In this document: piece by piece, positions 52,256-60,450 of the stretch
How the letters are laid out: every line of letters starts with the position of its first letter
Position numbering within the stretch: position 1 is the stretch's first letter
Assembly (NCBI GenBank): GCA_947176535.1
Contig: CAMWQU010000004.1
Span: 1-64,000, forward strand
Source of the DNA: an uncultured Prevotellaceae bacterium
GTDB lineage: Bacteria; Bacteroidota; Bacteroidia; Bacteroidales; Bacteroidaceae
Reading direction: 5' to 3'
Length of the DNA: 64,000 bases
The notes under the pieces: generated by a model
Databases searched by the model: none
Seen by the model: only the letters and a program-made list of their open reading frames with translations
What the model was told of the DNA's origin: nothing
Program-made: the position numbers and the translations under genes

Positions 52256-53022
52256 TAGACAGACATATCGTTTGGCATCGGAAAGAACTTTTTATCTGCC
52301 GCACTCTTTGGGCTGACTAAAATGATGTGTCTTAACGAAAAAAGCTAAATAATGTCCGTCTTTGTCATTTTTTTATTATTTTTGCAAAAGAAAACCATAA
52401 TACGGAGCATTATCCGTATGTTAAGATACACGCCCGAGGTGCTCTTTATGGCGCAAAACTGACAGAGCACACGAATGGTCGCATGATGTGACCACTTGCC
52501 GGTGGGCAAGGAATACATGTGAAAAAGGCGTTTTCTGGACGCTTTGGTTTTGGCGGTGTAGAACTTCGCAAACTCTAATCATCAAGTCAGAAACAAAGTA
52601 ACGGGAACGCCTCATGAAGGTGTAGTTATTACACGCATCATTGATAGTGGACAGCCATAGTTGAGTCCTTTTATCAGTATGTATCGTTGTACATATACCT
52701 TTCGTGGGGCTAATCCGCGTTGCTCGTTTAGACTTGATGGGCAATGCGAAGGCCTTACACCGTGGAACGAGCGACAGGAGCTGGCTCCACGTTCTTTATT
52801 CATGTGTAAAACAGATATTTCACACCGTTTTTAGGAGCCAAACGGGCAAAGTTGTAGCAATGTTTGGACGTCAGAAATCGGCTTTTCGAGAATGCAGTCG
52901 TACTTGGTGGCATCAATCAAGTACGACCGGGCTGATGTTGTCCGCTCTATCGCAAAAGGAAGCAACTGAAAATAATGTGTTGCAGTGTGTTATTTATAAA
53001 GTATAACTAAATCATTTACAAA
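52256..53022. other. 767-nt region without a recognisable gene
   Basis: Open frames here are short and overlap on both strands, and none resembles a known protein. A TATTTTTG -7-like box lies at 52377-52384. Downstream are several small hairpins (GTGCTC/GAGCAC at about 52440-52474, TTGCC-GGTG-GGCAA at about 52496-52509). The stretch is AT-richer than the genome. It may be a decayed mobile element, a structured leader of the TerB operon, or both. Confidence 0.4.
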
Positions 53023-53442
53023 ATGGAAGAAAACAAAGTAAACACCCCGTTGGTTGATGATGTCCTTAGGTGGCACTTCTTCAACATGTACCGTCTGTCT
53101 TTGTCTGATGAAGAATTTGATTTCACGGAGAGGCAGGTTCTGTATGAAATTGGTGTAGAACATGGGATTACTCCTGAACAGATTAACGAAGTGATTCTTA
53201 CCGCCAACCTTGTTCCTGCTATTCCTGACACCATCGAGGGGAAAGTTGAGTGCCTTTATGATTTGGCAAGAATGGCATGGGCAGATGGGGAAATAAAACA
53301 GGAAGAGCGTGACATGATGAGAAAATGTGTAATCCGTTATGGCTTTCTGCCTGAAAATGCAGACGGCATTGTGGATTATTTTATTAAGAGTGTAAAAGAA
53401 AACAAACCTAAAATCGAGATTCTACATGAAGTTAATGGATAA
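53023..53442 (+). CDS. TerB-like protein, first gene of an AT-rich trio
   Basis: A 139-aa soluble helical protein. The TerB/DjlA-type core is clear in the second half: VECLYDLARMAWADGEIKQE (the ADGxIxxxE helix turn) followed by ERDMMRKCVIRYGF. TerB domains occur in tellurite-resistance and phage-response gene groups and in membrane-linked stress systems. It overlaps the next gene by 17 nt. Codon use is AT-rich, shared by all three genes and unlike malQ or the genes after 56 kb. Function unknown. Confidence 0.75.
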   Translation: MEENKVNTPLVDDVLRWHFFNMYRLSLSDEEFDFTERQVLYEIGVEHGITPEQINEVILTANLVPAIPDTIEGKVECLYDLARMAWADGEIKQEERDMMRKCVIRYGFLPENADGIVDYFIKSVKENKPKIEILHEVNG

Positions 53443-54703
53443 ATTAAAGGGTGGTTCTGTCAAGAGCTTGTTCGCCACCAAACCGGAATCTATAGATGCC
53501 GGCTCAGAGACTGCTTTTCAGAGTGTATCGCAAACAGGAACTTCTGCGCGTAAAAAAGGGGAACCCTATAAGCAATATGGTTTGCGCGTTGCAGGATTGT
53601 CGGCAGGTGAACTTCATACGCTTCTTCCTTATCTTCAGTCTGTTTACTTGAGTATACGCAAGGAGCAGGAAAGCGATGCAAAATTACAAGAAGCGTTAAG
53701 AAATAAATTGGATGCTAAAAAGGCGGACTTGGAAGCGGAACGCCAAAATAAGAATGAGGAAATAGCAAGCTCCCAAAATCAACAAAATCAACTCTTAACA
53801 GAGATTGAGGAACTTAACGAAGAGCTTGCCACCTTAAAGCATGGGACAAAAGAACGTAATCGTGATGCGTGGATAACGCTGGTCATTTCAAGCGTGTTGC
53901 TTGTGCCATTCTCTATTTATTTCTTTATATTTTATAGTTCCGTAGGCTATTCTGCATTCTTTAAACAGTTTGATATAGGTAACATTGCAAACGGTGATTT
54001 TACGTTGTCACAAGCAATTTTCGATTCTCAGGCTATTGCAAGCGCATGGGAAGATGGTTTTGCAGAGCTGATGTTCATACTTTTTATGCCGGTTATATTT
54101 CTTGCATTTGGCTTCGTGCTTAACCGATGGGAGCGTGAGGATGGTTGGTTAAAGTATATTAAGATTCCTACGCTTATTACTGTCGCCTTTGTATTTGACT
54201 CTCTCCTTTCGTTTGGAATCTGTAAAAAGATTTATGCCTTGAATGCAATGATGCAATTAAATGATGTTCCTTCATATAGTGTATCTTTAGCTTCTAAGGA
54301 TGAGGACTTTTGGATTATTATATGTCTCGGTTTTGTTTCTTATTTGATTTGGGGATTTGTTTTCGGCTTTTGGATAAAAGCATGGGAAAACCTTGACCTT
54401 AATCCGGAGAAGCGCAAGAGAATGGAAGACAAGATAGAAGAAACTAAGAGAAAGTTGGAAACTGAACGTCAGAATTGCTTAAACCTAAAAGCGGAAGTGA
54501 CAGGCATAGGGCCTAAGATTAAGGAAATTGAGTCTCAAATGGGAGTAAGTACACGTTATGATATTGGCAAGATTAAGTTGGAATTGAATAATTTCTTTGC
54601 CGGATGGCAAACTTATCTCGCGGTTCTTAATAAGCCGGATATCGAAAAACAAGAAGCTACAAATCTCTTTAATGACATGATAGGTTCAATTCAGAATTTA
54701 TAA
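53426..54703 (+). CDS. Four-helix membrane protein with two coiled coils, second gene of the trio
   Basis: A 425-aa protein. A basic N-terminal cytoplasmic region (about 1-75) leads into a coiled coil (about 77-140, rich in Glu, Gln and Lys: KLDAKKADLEAERQNKNEEI). Four hydrophobic segments follow (about 153-175, 210-232, 250-275, 295-320). A second coiled coil (about 325-375: RKRMEDKIEETKRKLETER) closes the protein. No enzymatic motif is visible. The coiled coils flanking a membrane bundle suggest a mechanosensing or scaffold role, which is inference. I do not recognise the family. Confidence 0.72.
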   Translation: MKLMDKLKGGSVKSLFATKPESIDAGSETAFQSVSQTGTSARKKGEPYKQYGLRVAGLSAGELHTLLPYLQSVYLSIRKEQESDAKLQEALRNKLDAKKADLEAERQNKNEEIASSQNQQNQLLTEIEELNEELATLKHGTKERNRDAWITLVISSVLLVPFSIYFFIFYSSVGYSAFFKQFDIGNIANGDFTLSQAIFDSQAIASAWEDGFAELMFILFMPVIFLAFGFVLNRWEREDGWLKYIKIPTLITVAFVFDSLLSFGICKKIYALNAMMQLNDVPSYSVSLASKDEDFWIIICLGFVSYLIWGFVFGFWIKAWENLDLNPEKRKRMEDKIEETKRKLETERQNCLNLKAEVTGIGPKIKEIESQMGVSTRYDIGKIKLELNNFFAGWQTYLAVLNKPDIEKQEATNLFNDMIGSIQNL

Positions 54704-54716
54704 AACTTATATAATT

Positions 54717-55574
54717 ATGAAGTCCAAAGTATTATTATCAGTTGTGGCTGTTGCTATGGTTGCAATGGCGTTTGTATCTTGTGGGAAGGATGCTGAGACT
54801 AAAACAAATGCTGCCGGTAAAGGAACAATTACTTCGGCTCATGTGGACAAACCTCTGAATATTTCTATTTATCTTGACTTGTCCGACAGACTTGTTCGGG
54901 ATATGACTCCAAGTCAGAAAGACAGGGATATTGAGATAGTGAGTTATATAACGGAATACATAAAGAGCCATTCTGAAGCACAAAAAATAATTCCTTCAAA
55001 AGACAGAATCAAGGTGTTCTTTTACCCCACTCCGGCTGATCCAAAGATTGCCTTGCTTTCAAGTGACCTTGAAATGGATTTGAGTAAAGCCCAACCTGCA
55101 GATAAGAAAAAGATGCTTAAAGAGTTTCAAAAGAACTTCAATACGAGTCTTACTCAGATTTATGACGCAACGCTTAAAGCAAAAGACTGGCCTGGAAGTG
55201 ACATTTGGGGTTTCTTTAGAAAGCAAGTTGATACATATTGTGTAAGAGAAGATTCTCGCAACATAATTGTGATTTTAACCGATGGATATATTTTTTATGC
55301 TCAAAATAAAGTTAAGGTTGGTAATAATTATAGTTACATTACCCCTGCGACATTGAAGAATCCAAACTCCGGTTTGATAGCTGAACGTGATGGACTCGAT
55401 AACATAGAGGTTCTTATGCTGGAAGTAAATCCCATTGATCCCAAACATCAGGATCAAATGGAGCGTATTCTTCAAAAATGGTTTTCAGACATGGGTGTTC
55501 AGAAATTCTATGTCGGAGAAACAGACCTGCCGTCAAATACAAAATTGATTATTGATAAATTCTTGAAAGAATAA
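54717..55574 (+). CDS. Lipoprotein with a vWA-like domain, third gene of the trio
   Basis: A 285-aa protein with lipobox AFVSC (Cys about residue 22). The mature part looks like a von Willebrand factor A domain: the first strand NISIYLDLSDRLVRD with a DxSxR variant of the metal-binding DxSxS motif, and a later strand NIIVILTDGYIF with the typical TDG. A helical insertion lies between. It follows the membrane protein by 13 nt. A TerB protein inside and a vWA lipoprotein outside suggest a signal or adhesion complex spanning the inner membrane; no experiment known to me covers this set. Confidence 0.73.
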   Translation: MKSKVLLSVVAVAMVAMAFVSCGKDAETKTNAAGKGTITSAHVDKPLNISIYLDLSDRLVRDMTPSQKDRDIEIVSYITEYIKSHSEAQKIIPSKDRIKVFFYPTPADPKIALLSSDLEMDLSKAQPADKKKMLKEFQKNFNTSLTQIYDATLKAKDWPGSDIWGFFRKQVDTYCVREDSRNIIVILTDGYIFYAQNKVKVGNNYSYITPATLKNPNSGLIAERDGLDNIEVLMLEVNPIDPKHQDQMERILQKWFSDMGVQKFYVGETDLPSNTKLIIDKFLKE

Positions 55575-55616
55575 GGACGTTGTGCCGCACCGGTTGGTAA
55601 CCCCACTGGCGCGACT

Positions 55617-55682
55617 ATAGCAGGACGGGGCTCTGTCCATAGCGGGATTGAGGCCCGTCCATAGCGGGACGAGGACGGGTCG
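55617..55682 (+). repeat. 22-nt tandem hairpin repeat array, locus D (3 units)
   Basis: Units start at 55617, 55639 and 55661. The second has GGGATTG and the third ends in ACGGGTCG, as at the other loci. It lies 43 nt after the vWA lipoprotein gene and marks the right edge of the AT-rich cassette. Confidence 0.87.
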
Positions 55683-55740
55683 TCGTATGGACGTTCGCCG
55701 GGCTACTTGCCGTAGGCCGGCGAACGCTGTAATGCAGGTA

Positions 55741-55782
55741 AAAAGAAAAGAGGAGATAACTTGAAAAATTACCTCCTCTTTT
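55741..55782 (-). terminator. Terminator of tRNA-Met
   Basis: On the minus strand AAAAGAGGAGGTAA pairs with a TTATCTCCTCTTTT partner (one mismatch) around an AT-rich loop, then continues into TTTTCTTTTT. It begins 5 nt after the tRNA end. Confidence 0.8.
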
Positions 55783-55786
55783 CGTG

Positions 55787-55860
55787 TAGCGGGAAAGGGA
55801 CTTGAACCCTTGACCTTCGGATTATGAATCCGACGCTCTAACCAGCTGAGCTATCCCGCC
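55787..55860 (-). tRNA. tRNA-Met (anticodon CAT)
   Basis: A 74-nt cloverleaf on the minus strand. Acceptor GGCGGGA pairs with TCCCGCT (1-72 is G-T), with A73 next. The D arm is GCTCAGCTGGTTAGAGC, the anticodon loop TTCATAA closed by TCGGA/TCCGA-type pairs, and the T arm AGGGTTCAAGTCCCT. CAT can also be tRNA-Ile2 (lysidine-modified), so isotype is slightly uncertain; the body resembles elongator Met. Confidence 0.92.
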
Positions 55861-55897
55861 ATCCTAATTTTAAGAACGCTTTTTGCGAAATGCGCTG

Positions 55898-55929
55898 CAA
55901 AGGTAGACTAAAAAATCGGAATCTGCAAA
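55898..55929 (-). promoter_or_regulatory. Promoter of tRNA-Met
   Basis: On the minus strand TTTG (55926-55929), a 20-nt spacer and TACCTTTG (55898-55905) match the full Bacteroidetes consensus. Confidence 0.8.
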
Positions 55930-55989
55930 GAAAAGTATCGTTTTTTTTATTATTAACGTCTATTTCTTCTTTCGTCGTTATTTTATTCG

Positions 55990-55997
55990 TATCTTTG
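55990..55997 (+). promoter_or_regulatory. -7 box for the LptF/LptG-like gene
   Basis: TATCTTTG, 47 nt upstream of the start codon. The -33 region is T-rich without a clear TTTG. Confidence 0.55.
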
Positions 55998-56044
55998 TGG
56001 GCCACTCGCAATGCGGGGCGGCTTGCGCAACACATGTAGGAAAT

Positions 56045-57967
56045 ATGGGATTCATAAAACGGTTGGACTGGTTTGTTCTGAAAGCGTTTCTGCAACTGCT
56101 TGCAGCCACGTTCTTCATCTGTCTGTTCGTGTTTATGATGCAGTACACGTGGCGCTATATTGATGAACTTATCGGTAAGGGATTGTCTACGAAAGTGTTG
56201 GCGCAGTTTTTCTGGTATATGGGCCTGAACTTTGTGCCCGTGGCCCTTCCGCCCGGCATTTTGCTGGCCTCGCTTATCACGTTTGGCAACATGGGCGAGA
56301 AACTGGAATTGCTGGCCATGAAAGCAGCCGGCATACCGCTCATCCGCATTTTGGAACCTCTGTTCTTTTTGGTGTTATTGCTGTGCGGCGCCAGTTTCTA
56401 TTTCCAGAACAACGTGGCTCCGGAGGCTACGAAGCAACTGGGGGCTTTGGTGTATTCCATGAAGCAGAAGTCGCCGGAACTGGACATTCCCGAAGGTGTG
56501 TTCTACGGCGAGATTCCGGGCTATAATATCTTTGTGGAGCGTAAGAATCCGGAGACGGGCATGCTCTACGGGGTGATGATTTACTCGAACACGAACGCTC
56601 AGGAGGACACGCAGATTGTCCTCGCCGACTCGGCGCGCCTGCAGAGCACGGCCGACAAGATGCACCTGATGCTCACACTGTATAGCGGCGAACGTTTCCG
56701 CAACATGGATTCCCGGAGCGCCAACATGATGAAAGCGGATGTGCCCTATATGCGCGAGACGTTCACTCATGAGGTGGATTTGATAGCTTTCGACGGGAAC
56801 TTCAATGTGATGGACGCCTCGCTGTTTGCCGGCAACGCGTCTACAAAAGACCTCAGAAACATAACGTTGGGAATAGATTCGCTGACGCAGCGCATCGACA
56901 GCATGGGGCATGCCCTCTACGACATGGAGCGGCGCACGGTGATGGAACGCGACTGGGCTGTGGGACGGCAGCCCTCGGAGGCGGATTCGTCGCAGATGAT
57001 GGCCCGATTGGATAAGGCACAACCTTTCGATTCGCTCTACATCTCGCTCACGCACGAGCAGTTGCAGTCCGCCGTCCGCACGGCAACGTCCAAGGCGCGG
57101 CAGTTGCAGGCCGAATATGAATTCCGTCGGCTGATGACAGACGAGGACAACCGGGTGCTCCGGCTCCATAAGGTGGAATACCATAAGAAGTTCAGTCTCT
57201 CGCTGGCCTGTTTGGTATTTTTCTTCATCGGTGCTCCGTTGGGGGGAATCATCCGCAAGGGAGGTCTCGGAATGCCCGTCATCGTGAGTGTAAGCATATT
57301 TATTTTCTACTACATCGTGAACATCAGCGGAGAGAAGATGGCCAAGACCGGCACGTGGTACATACCCTTCGGGGTGTGGCTGAGCACAATGGTGCTGGCT
57401 CCCATCGGGGCTTTCCTCACATACAAGGCAAACAACGATTCGGCTGTCTTCAACATGGACGGCTACCGGATGTTCTTCATGCGGCTGCTCGGTCTGCGCG
57501 AGTCGCGCAAGCTGAACCGAAAAGAGGTGGTCATCTACGAGCCAGATTATCGGCGCTTGCTGACCGATATGGCCTTGCTGCGGACGGACTGTCGGGATTA
57601 TGCCACGCAGCACCGACTTATGCGCATACCCGACTACCGGAGGATATTCTTCCGCTACGAAGATGATACGGCCGTCGCAGACCTCGACCGGCGGTTGGAG
57701 GCTATGGTCGCGGAGCTGCACAACAGTCGTGACAGCGTGATACTGGGTACGCTGAACGAATTACCCGTATTGGTTCCGGACGCCCATACGCGCCCGTTCC
57801 GGGATGCCCGTTGGAACATGGCTGCGGGCCTCTTCCTGCCCGTCGGGTTGCTGCTCTATGTGCGCATCTGGCGCTTCCGCGCCCGTCTCCGTCGCGATAT
57901 GAACGTCATACAGGAGAAACTGCAACGGATTGAAGACCGGATAAAGAAATTGGAAAACATGTCGTAA
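56045..57967 (+). CDS. LptF/LptG-family LPS export permease
   Basis: A 640-aa YjgP/YjgQ-family inner-membrane protein. ATG 56045 (MGFIKRLDW...) is chosen over an upstream ATG because the family starts with this FIKRLDWFVLKAFL helix. Three helices come first (about 15-125, with ALPPGILLASLITFGNMGEKLELLAMKAAG), then a large periplasmic beta-jellyroll-like region, then three more helices (about 390-470). A C-terminal extension of about 170 residues ends in a fourth hydrophobic segment and a coiled coil. Single large Bacteroidetes permeases of this kind partner with LptB. Which of LptF or LptG it is cannot be told. Confidence 0.88.
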   Translation: MGFIKRLDWFVLKAFLQLLAATFFICLFVFMMQYTWRYIDELIGKGLSTKVLAQFFWYMGLNFVPVALPPGILLASLITFGNMGEKLELLAMKAAGIPLIRILEPLFFLVLLLCGASFYFQNNVAPEATKQLGALVYSMKQKSPELDIPEGVFYGEIPGYNIFVERKNPETGMLYGVMIYSNTNAQEDTQIVLADSARLQSTADKMHLMLTLYSGERFRNMDSRSANMMKADVPYMRETFTHEVDLIAFDGNFNVMDASLFAGNASTKDLRNITLGIDSLTQRIDSMGHALYDMERRTVMERDWAVGRQPSEADSSQMMARLDKAQPFDSLYISLTHEQLQSAVRTATSKARQLQAEYEFRRLMTDEDNRVLRLHKVEYHKKFSLSLACLVFFFIGAPLGGIIRKGGLGMPVIVSVSIFIFYYIVNISGEKMAKTGTWYIPFGVWLSTMVLAPIGAFLTYKANNDSAVFNMDGYRMFFMRLLGLRESRKLNRKEVVIYEPDYRRLLTDMALLRTDCRDYATQHRLMRIPDYRRIFFRYEDDTAVADLDRRLEAMVAELHNSRDSVILGTLNELPVLVPDAHTRPFRDARWNMAAGLFLPVGLLLYVRIWRFRARLRRDMNVIQEKLQRIEDRIKKLENMS

Positions 57968-57985
57968 TTAACCTATACCCGATAT

Positions 57986-59185
57986 ATGAACGAGAAACTA
58001 AAAAACATAGAAGAGGCTATCGAAGACTTCCGTCAGGGAAAGTTCGTGATAGTAGTGGATGACGAAGACCGCGAGAACGAAGGAGACTTCATTACGGCGG
58101 CCGAGACCATCACGCCGGAGAAGGTGAACTTTATGCTGCAGAACGGCCGCGGAGTGCTCTGTGCCCCTATCACCATCAGCCGGGCCGAGGAACTGCAGTT
58201 GCCCCATCAGGTGGAGGACAATACCTCGATGCTGGGAACTCCGTTCACCGTTACCGTCGATTTGCTGGAGGGTTGCACCACGGGCGTCAGTGCCCATGAC
58301 CGTGCGGCCACGATACGTGCCTTGGCCGATCCTGCCCGCAAACCGTCGGATTTCGGTCGTCCGGGACACATCAATCCTCTTTATGCGCAGGACAAGGGCG
58401 TGCTTCGCCGCGCCGGACATACGGAGGCGGCCATCGACCTTGCGCGTCTGGCAGGCTTGCAGCCGGTGTCGGCACTTATCGAGATTCTGAATGAGGACGG
58501 CACCATGGCCCGCATGCCTCAGTTGAAAGAAGTTGCTCAGCGTTTCGGTCTGCGCATTATAGCCATCAAAGACCTTATCTCATATCGCCTGCAGCGCGAA
58601 TCGCTCGTGGAGAAAGGCGTGGAAGCCGATATGCCGACGGAACACGGCCATTTCCGCATCATACCTTTCCGTCAGAAAACCAATGGACTGGAGCACGTGG
58701 CATTGTTCAAAGGCGAGTGGGAGAAGGACGAGCCGGTATTGGTGCGTATGCACAGCAGTTGCATGACGGGCGACATCTTCGGCAGCCGGCGCTGCGACTG
58801 CGGAGAACAGTTGCACAAGGCCATGGAACTTATCGAACGTGAGGGAAAGGGCGTAGTCGTGTATCTCAATCAGGAGGGGCGCGGCATCGGTCTGATGAAC
58901 AAGATTGCGGCCTATAAGTTGCAGGAACAGGGAGACGATACGGTGGATGCTAACATTCATCTCGGTTTCCAACCGGACGAACGCGACTATGGCGTGGGCG
59001 CACAGATTCTGCGTAGCTTGGGTGTCTCCAAAATCCGGCTTATCACCAATAATCCAGTCAAGCGCGTCGGTCTCGAAGGCTACGGTCTGGAGATTGTGGA
59101 GAATGTCCCCATCGTGATAGAGCCCAATGACTACAACCGTCGCTATCTGGAGACGAAGAAGAACCGCATGGGACATAAACTTTAA
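57986..59185 (+). CDS. ribBA: Bifunctional 3,4-dihydroxy-2-butanone 4-phosphate synthase/GTP cyclohydrolase II
   Basis: A 399-aa riboflavin biosynthesis enzyme. The N-terminal RibB domain (about 1-200) shows [18 protein letters not shown] and [14 protein letters not shown]. The RibA domain (about 205-399) shows [22 protein letters not shown], whose cysteines bind zinc, and [14 protein letters not shown]. It makes both precursors of the ribityllumazine step. It lies 18 nt after the permease gene. Confidence 0.96.
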   Translation: MNEKLKNIEEAIEDFRQGKFVIVVDDEDRENEGDFITAAETITPEKVNFMLQNGRGVLCAPITISRAEELQLPHQVEDNTSMLGTPFTVTVDLLEGCTTGVSAHDRAATIRALADPARKPSDFGRPGHINPLYAQDKGVLRRAGHTEAAIDLARLAGLQPVSALIEILNEDGTMARMPQLKEVAQRFGLRIIAIKDLISYRLQRESLVEKGVEADMPTEHGHFRIIPFRQKTNGLEHVALFKGEWEKDEPVLVRMHSSCMTGDIFGSRRCDCGEQLHKAMELIEREGKGVVVYLNQEGRGIGLMNKIAAYKLQEQGDDTVDANIHLGFQPDERDYGVGAQILRSLGVSKIRLITNNPVKRVGLEGYGLEIVENVPIVIEPNDYNRRYLETKKNRMGHKL

Positions 59186-59221
59186 GAACAGAATTTATAA
59201 CGAACATTAAATACAGATATT

Positions 59222-60418
59222 ATGGGAGCACAACTATCCGAGAGACTGAACCGTCTGTCACCCAGCGCCACACTGGCGATGAGCCAGCGCAGTAGCGAAC
59301 TGAAAGCACAAGGCATCGACATCATTAACATGAGTGTGGGCGAGCCTGATTTTGATACACCCGACCACATCAAGGACGCTGCCGTACAGGCCGTGTGCGA
59401 CAACTGGAGCCGCTATTCTCCCGTGCCCGGTTATCCTGCCCTCCGACAGGCCATTGTGGACAAGCTGAAGCGTGAGAACGGGGTGGACTACACGCCGGCT
59501 CAGATTCTTTGCTCCAACGGAGCCAAGCAGAGCGTCTGCAATACGATTATGGCCGTTGTGAATGACGGTGACGAGGTCATTATCCCGGCTCCTTACTGGG
59601 TAAGTTATCCTCAGATGGTGCTGCTGGCCGGTGGTAATCCCGTTTTTGTGGAAGCCGGTATCGAACAGAATTTCAAGATAACGCCCGAACAACTGGAGGC
59701 CGCTATTACGCCCCGTACACGCGCCCTCATCCTTTGTTCGCCCAGCAATCCCACCGGTGCCGTATATAGCCGGAAAGAACTGGAGGGACTGAAGGACGTA
59801 TTGCTGCGCCACGAGAATGTTATCATCATTGCCGACGAAATCTACGAGCATATCAACTACGTGGGCGAACATGCCTCGATGGCTCAGTTCCCTGAGATTA
59901 AAGACCGTGTGGTTATTATCAACGGAGTTAGCAAGGCTTACGCCATGACAGGATGGAGAATCGGTTTTATTGCCGCTCCGGAATGGATAGTCAAGGGCTG
60001 CAATAAGTTGCAGGGACAATACACCAGTGGCCCGTGCAGTGTCAGTCAGAAAGCCGCCGAGGCTGCATTTGCCGGCTGTCAGGACTGTGTAGAGGAAATG
60101 CGTCTGGCTTTTGAACGCCGCAAGAATCTTATCGTGAAACTGGTGAAAGAGATTCCCGGACTGGAGGTCAATGAGCCGGAGGGAGCGTTCTATATCTTCC
60201 CCAAGTGCAGCAGTTTCTTCGGTAAACGCGATGGCGACCGCCTCATAAACAGCAGTAGCGACCTCGCCATGTACCTGTTGGAAGTAGGGCATGTGGCTAC
60301 GGTTGGTGGTGATGCTTTTGGTGCTCCCGAGTGCTTCCGCATGAGCTATGCGACCAGTGACGAAAACATTGTAGAGGCTTTGCGACGAATCAAGGAGACA
60401 CTGGCGCGTCTCAAGTAA
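59222..60418 (+). CDS. aspC: Aspartate aminotransferase-type PLP enzyme
   Basis: A 398-aa class I aminotransferase, 36 nt after ribBA. Family marks are NMSVGEPDFDTPDHIK, CSNGAKQSVCNTI, CSPSNPTGAVYSRKEL, IADEIYEHINY, the PLP lysine K238 in NGVSKAYAMTGWRIGF and the substrate Arg in FRMSYATSDENI. The subgroup is the thermophile-type AspC/prephenate aminotransferase family, so the preferred acceptor could be oxaloacetate or an aromatic precursor. Confidence 0.93.
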   Translation: MGAQLSERLNRLSPSATLAMSQRSSELKAQGIDIINMSVGEPDFDTPDHIKDAAVQAVCDNWSRYSPVPGYPALRQAIVDKLKRENGVDYTPAQILCSNGAKQSVCNTIMAVVNDGDEVIIPAPYWVSYPQMVLLAGGNPVFVEAGIEQNFKITPEQLEAAITPRTRALILCSPSNPTGAVYSRKELEGLKDVLLRHENVIIIADEIYEHINYVGEHASMAQFPEIKDRVVIINGVSKAYAMTGWRIGFIAAPEWIVKGCNKLQGQYTSGPCSVSQKAAEAAFAGCQDCVEEMRLAFERRKNLIVKLVKEIPGLEVNEPEGAFYIFPKCSSFFGKRDGDRLINSSSDLAMYLLEVGHVATVGGDAFGAPECFRMSYATSDENIVEALRRIKETLARLK

Positions 60419-60450
60419 TCGGGCCTTCGGAATCTTAAAGAGAGTTACAG

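Noticed and set aside
52704..53006. 100-residue open frame before the TerB gene
   Set aside because: No recognisable domain, poor codon use and overlapping frames on the other strand. Left as unassigned DNA.
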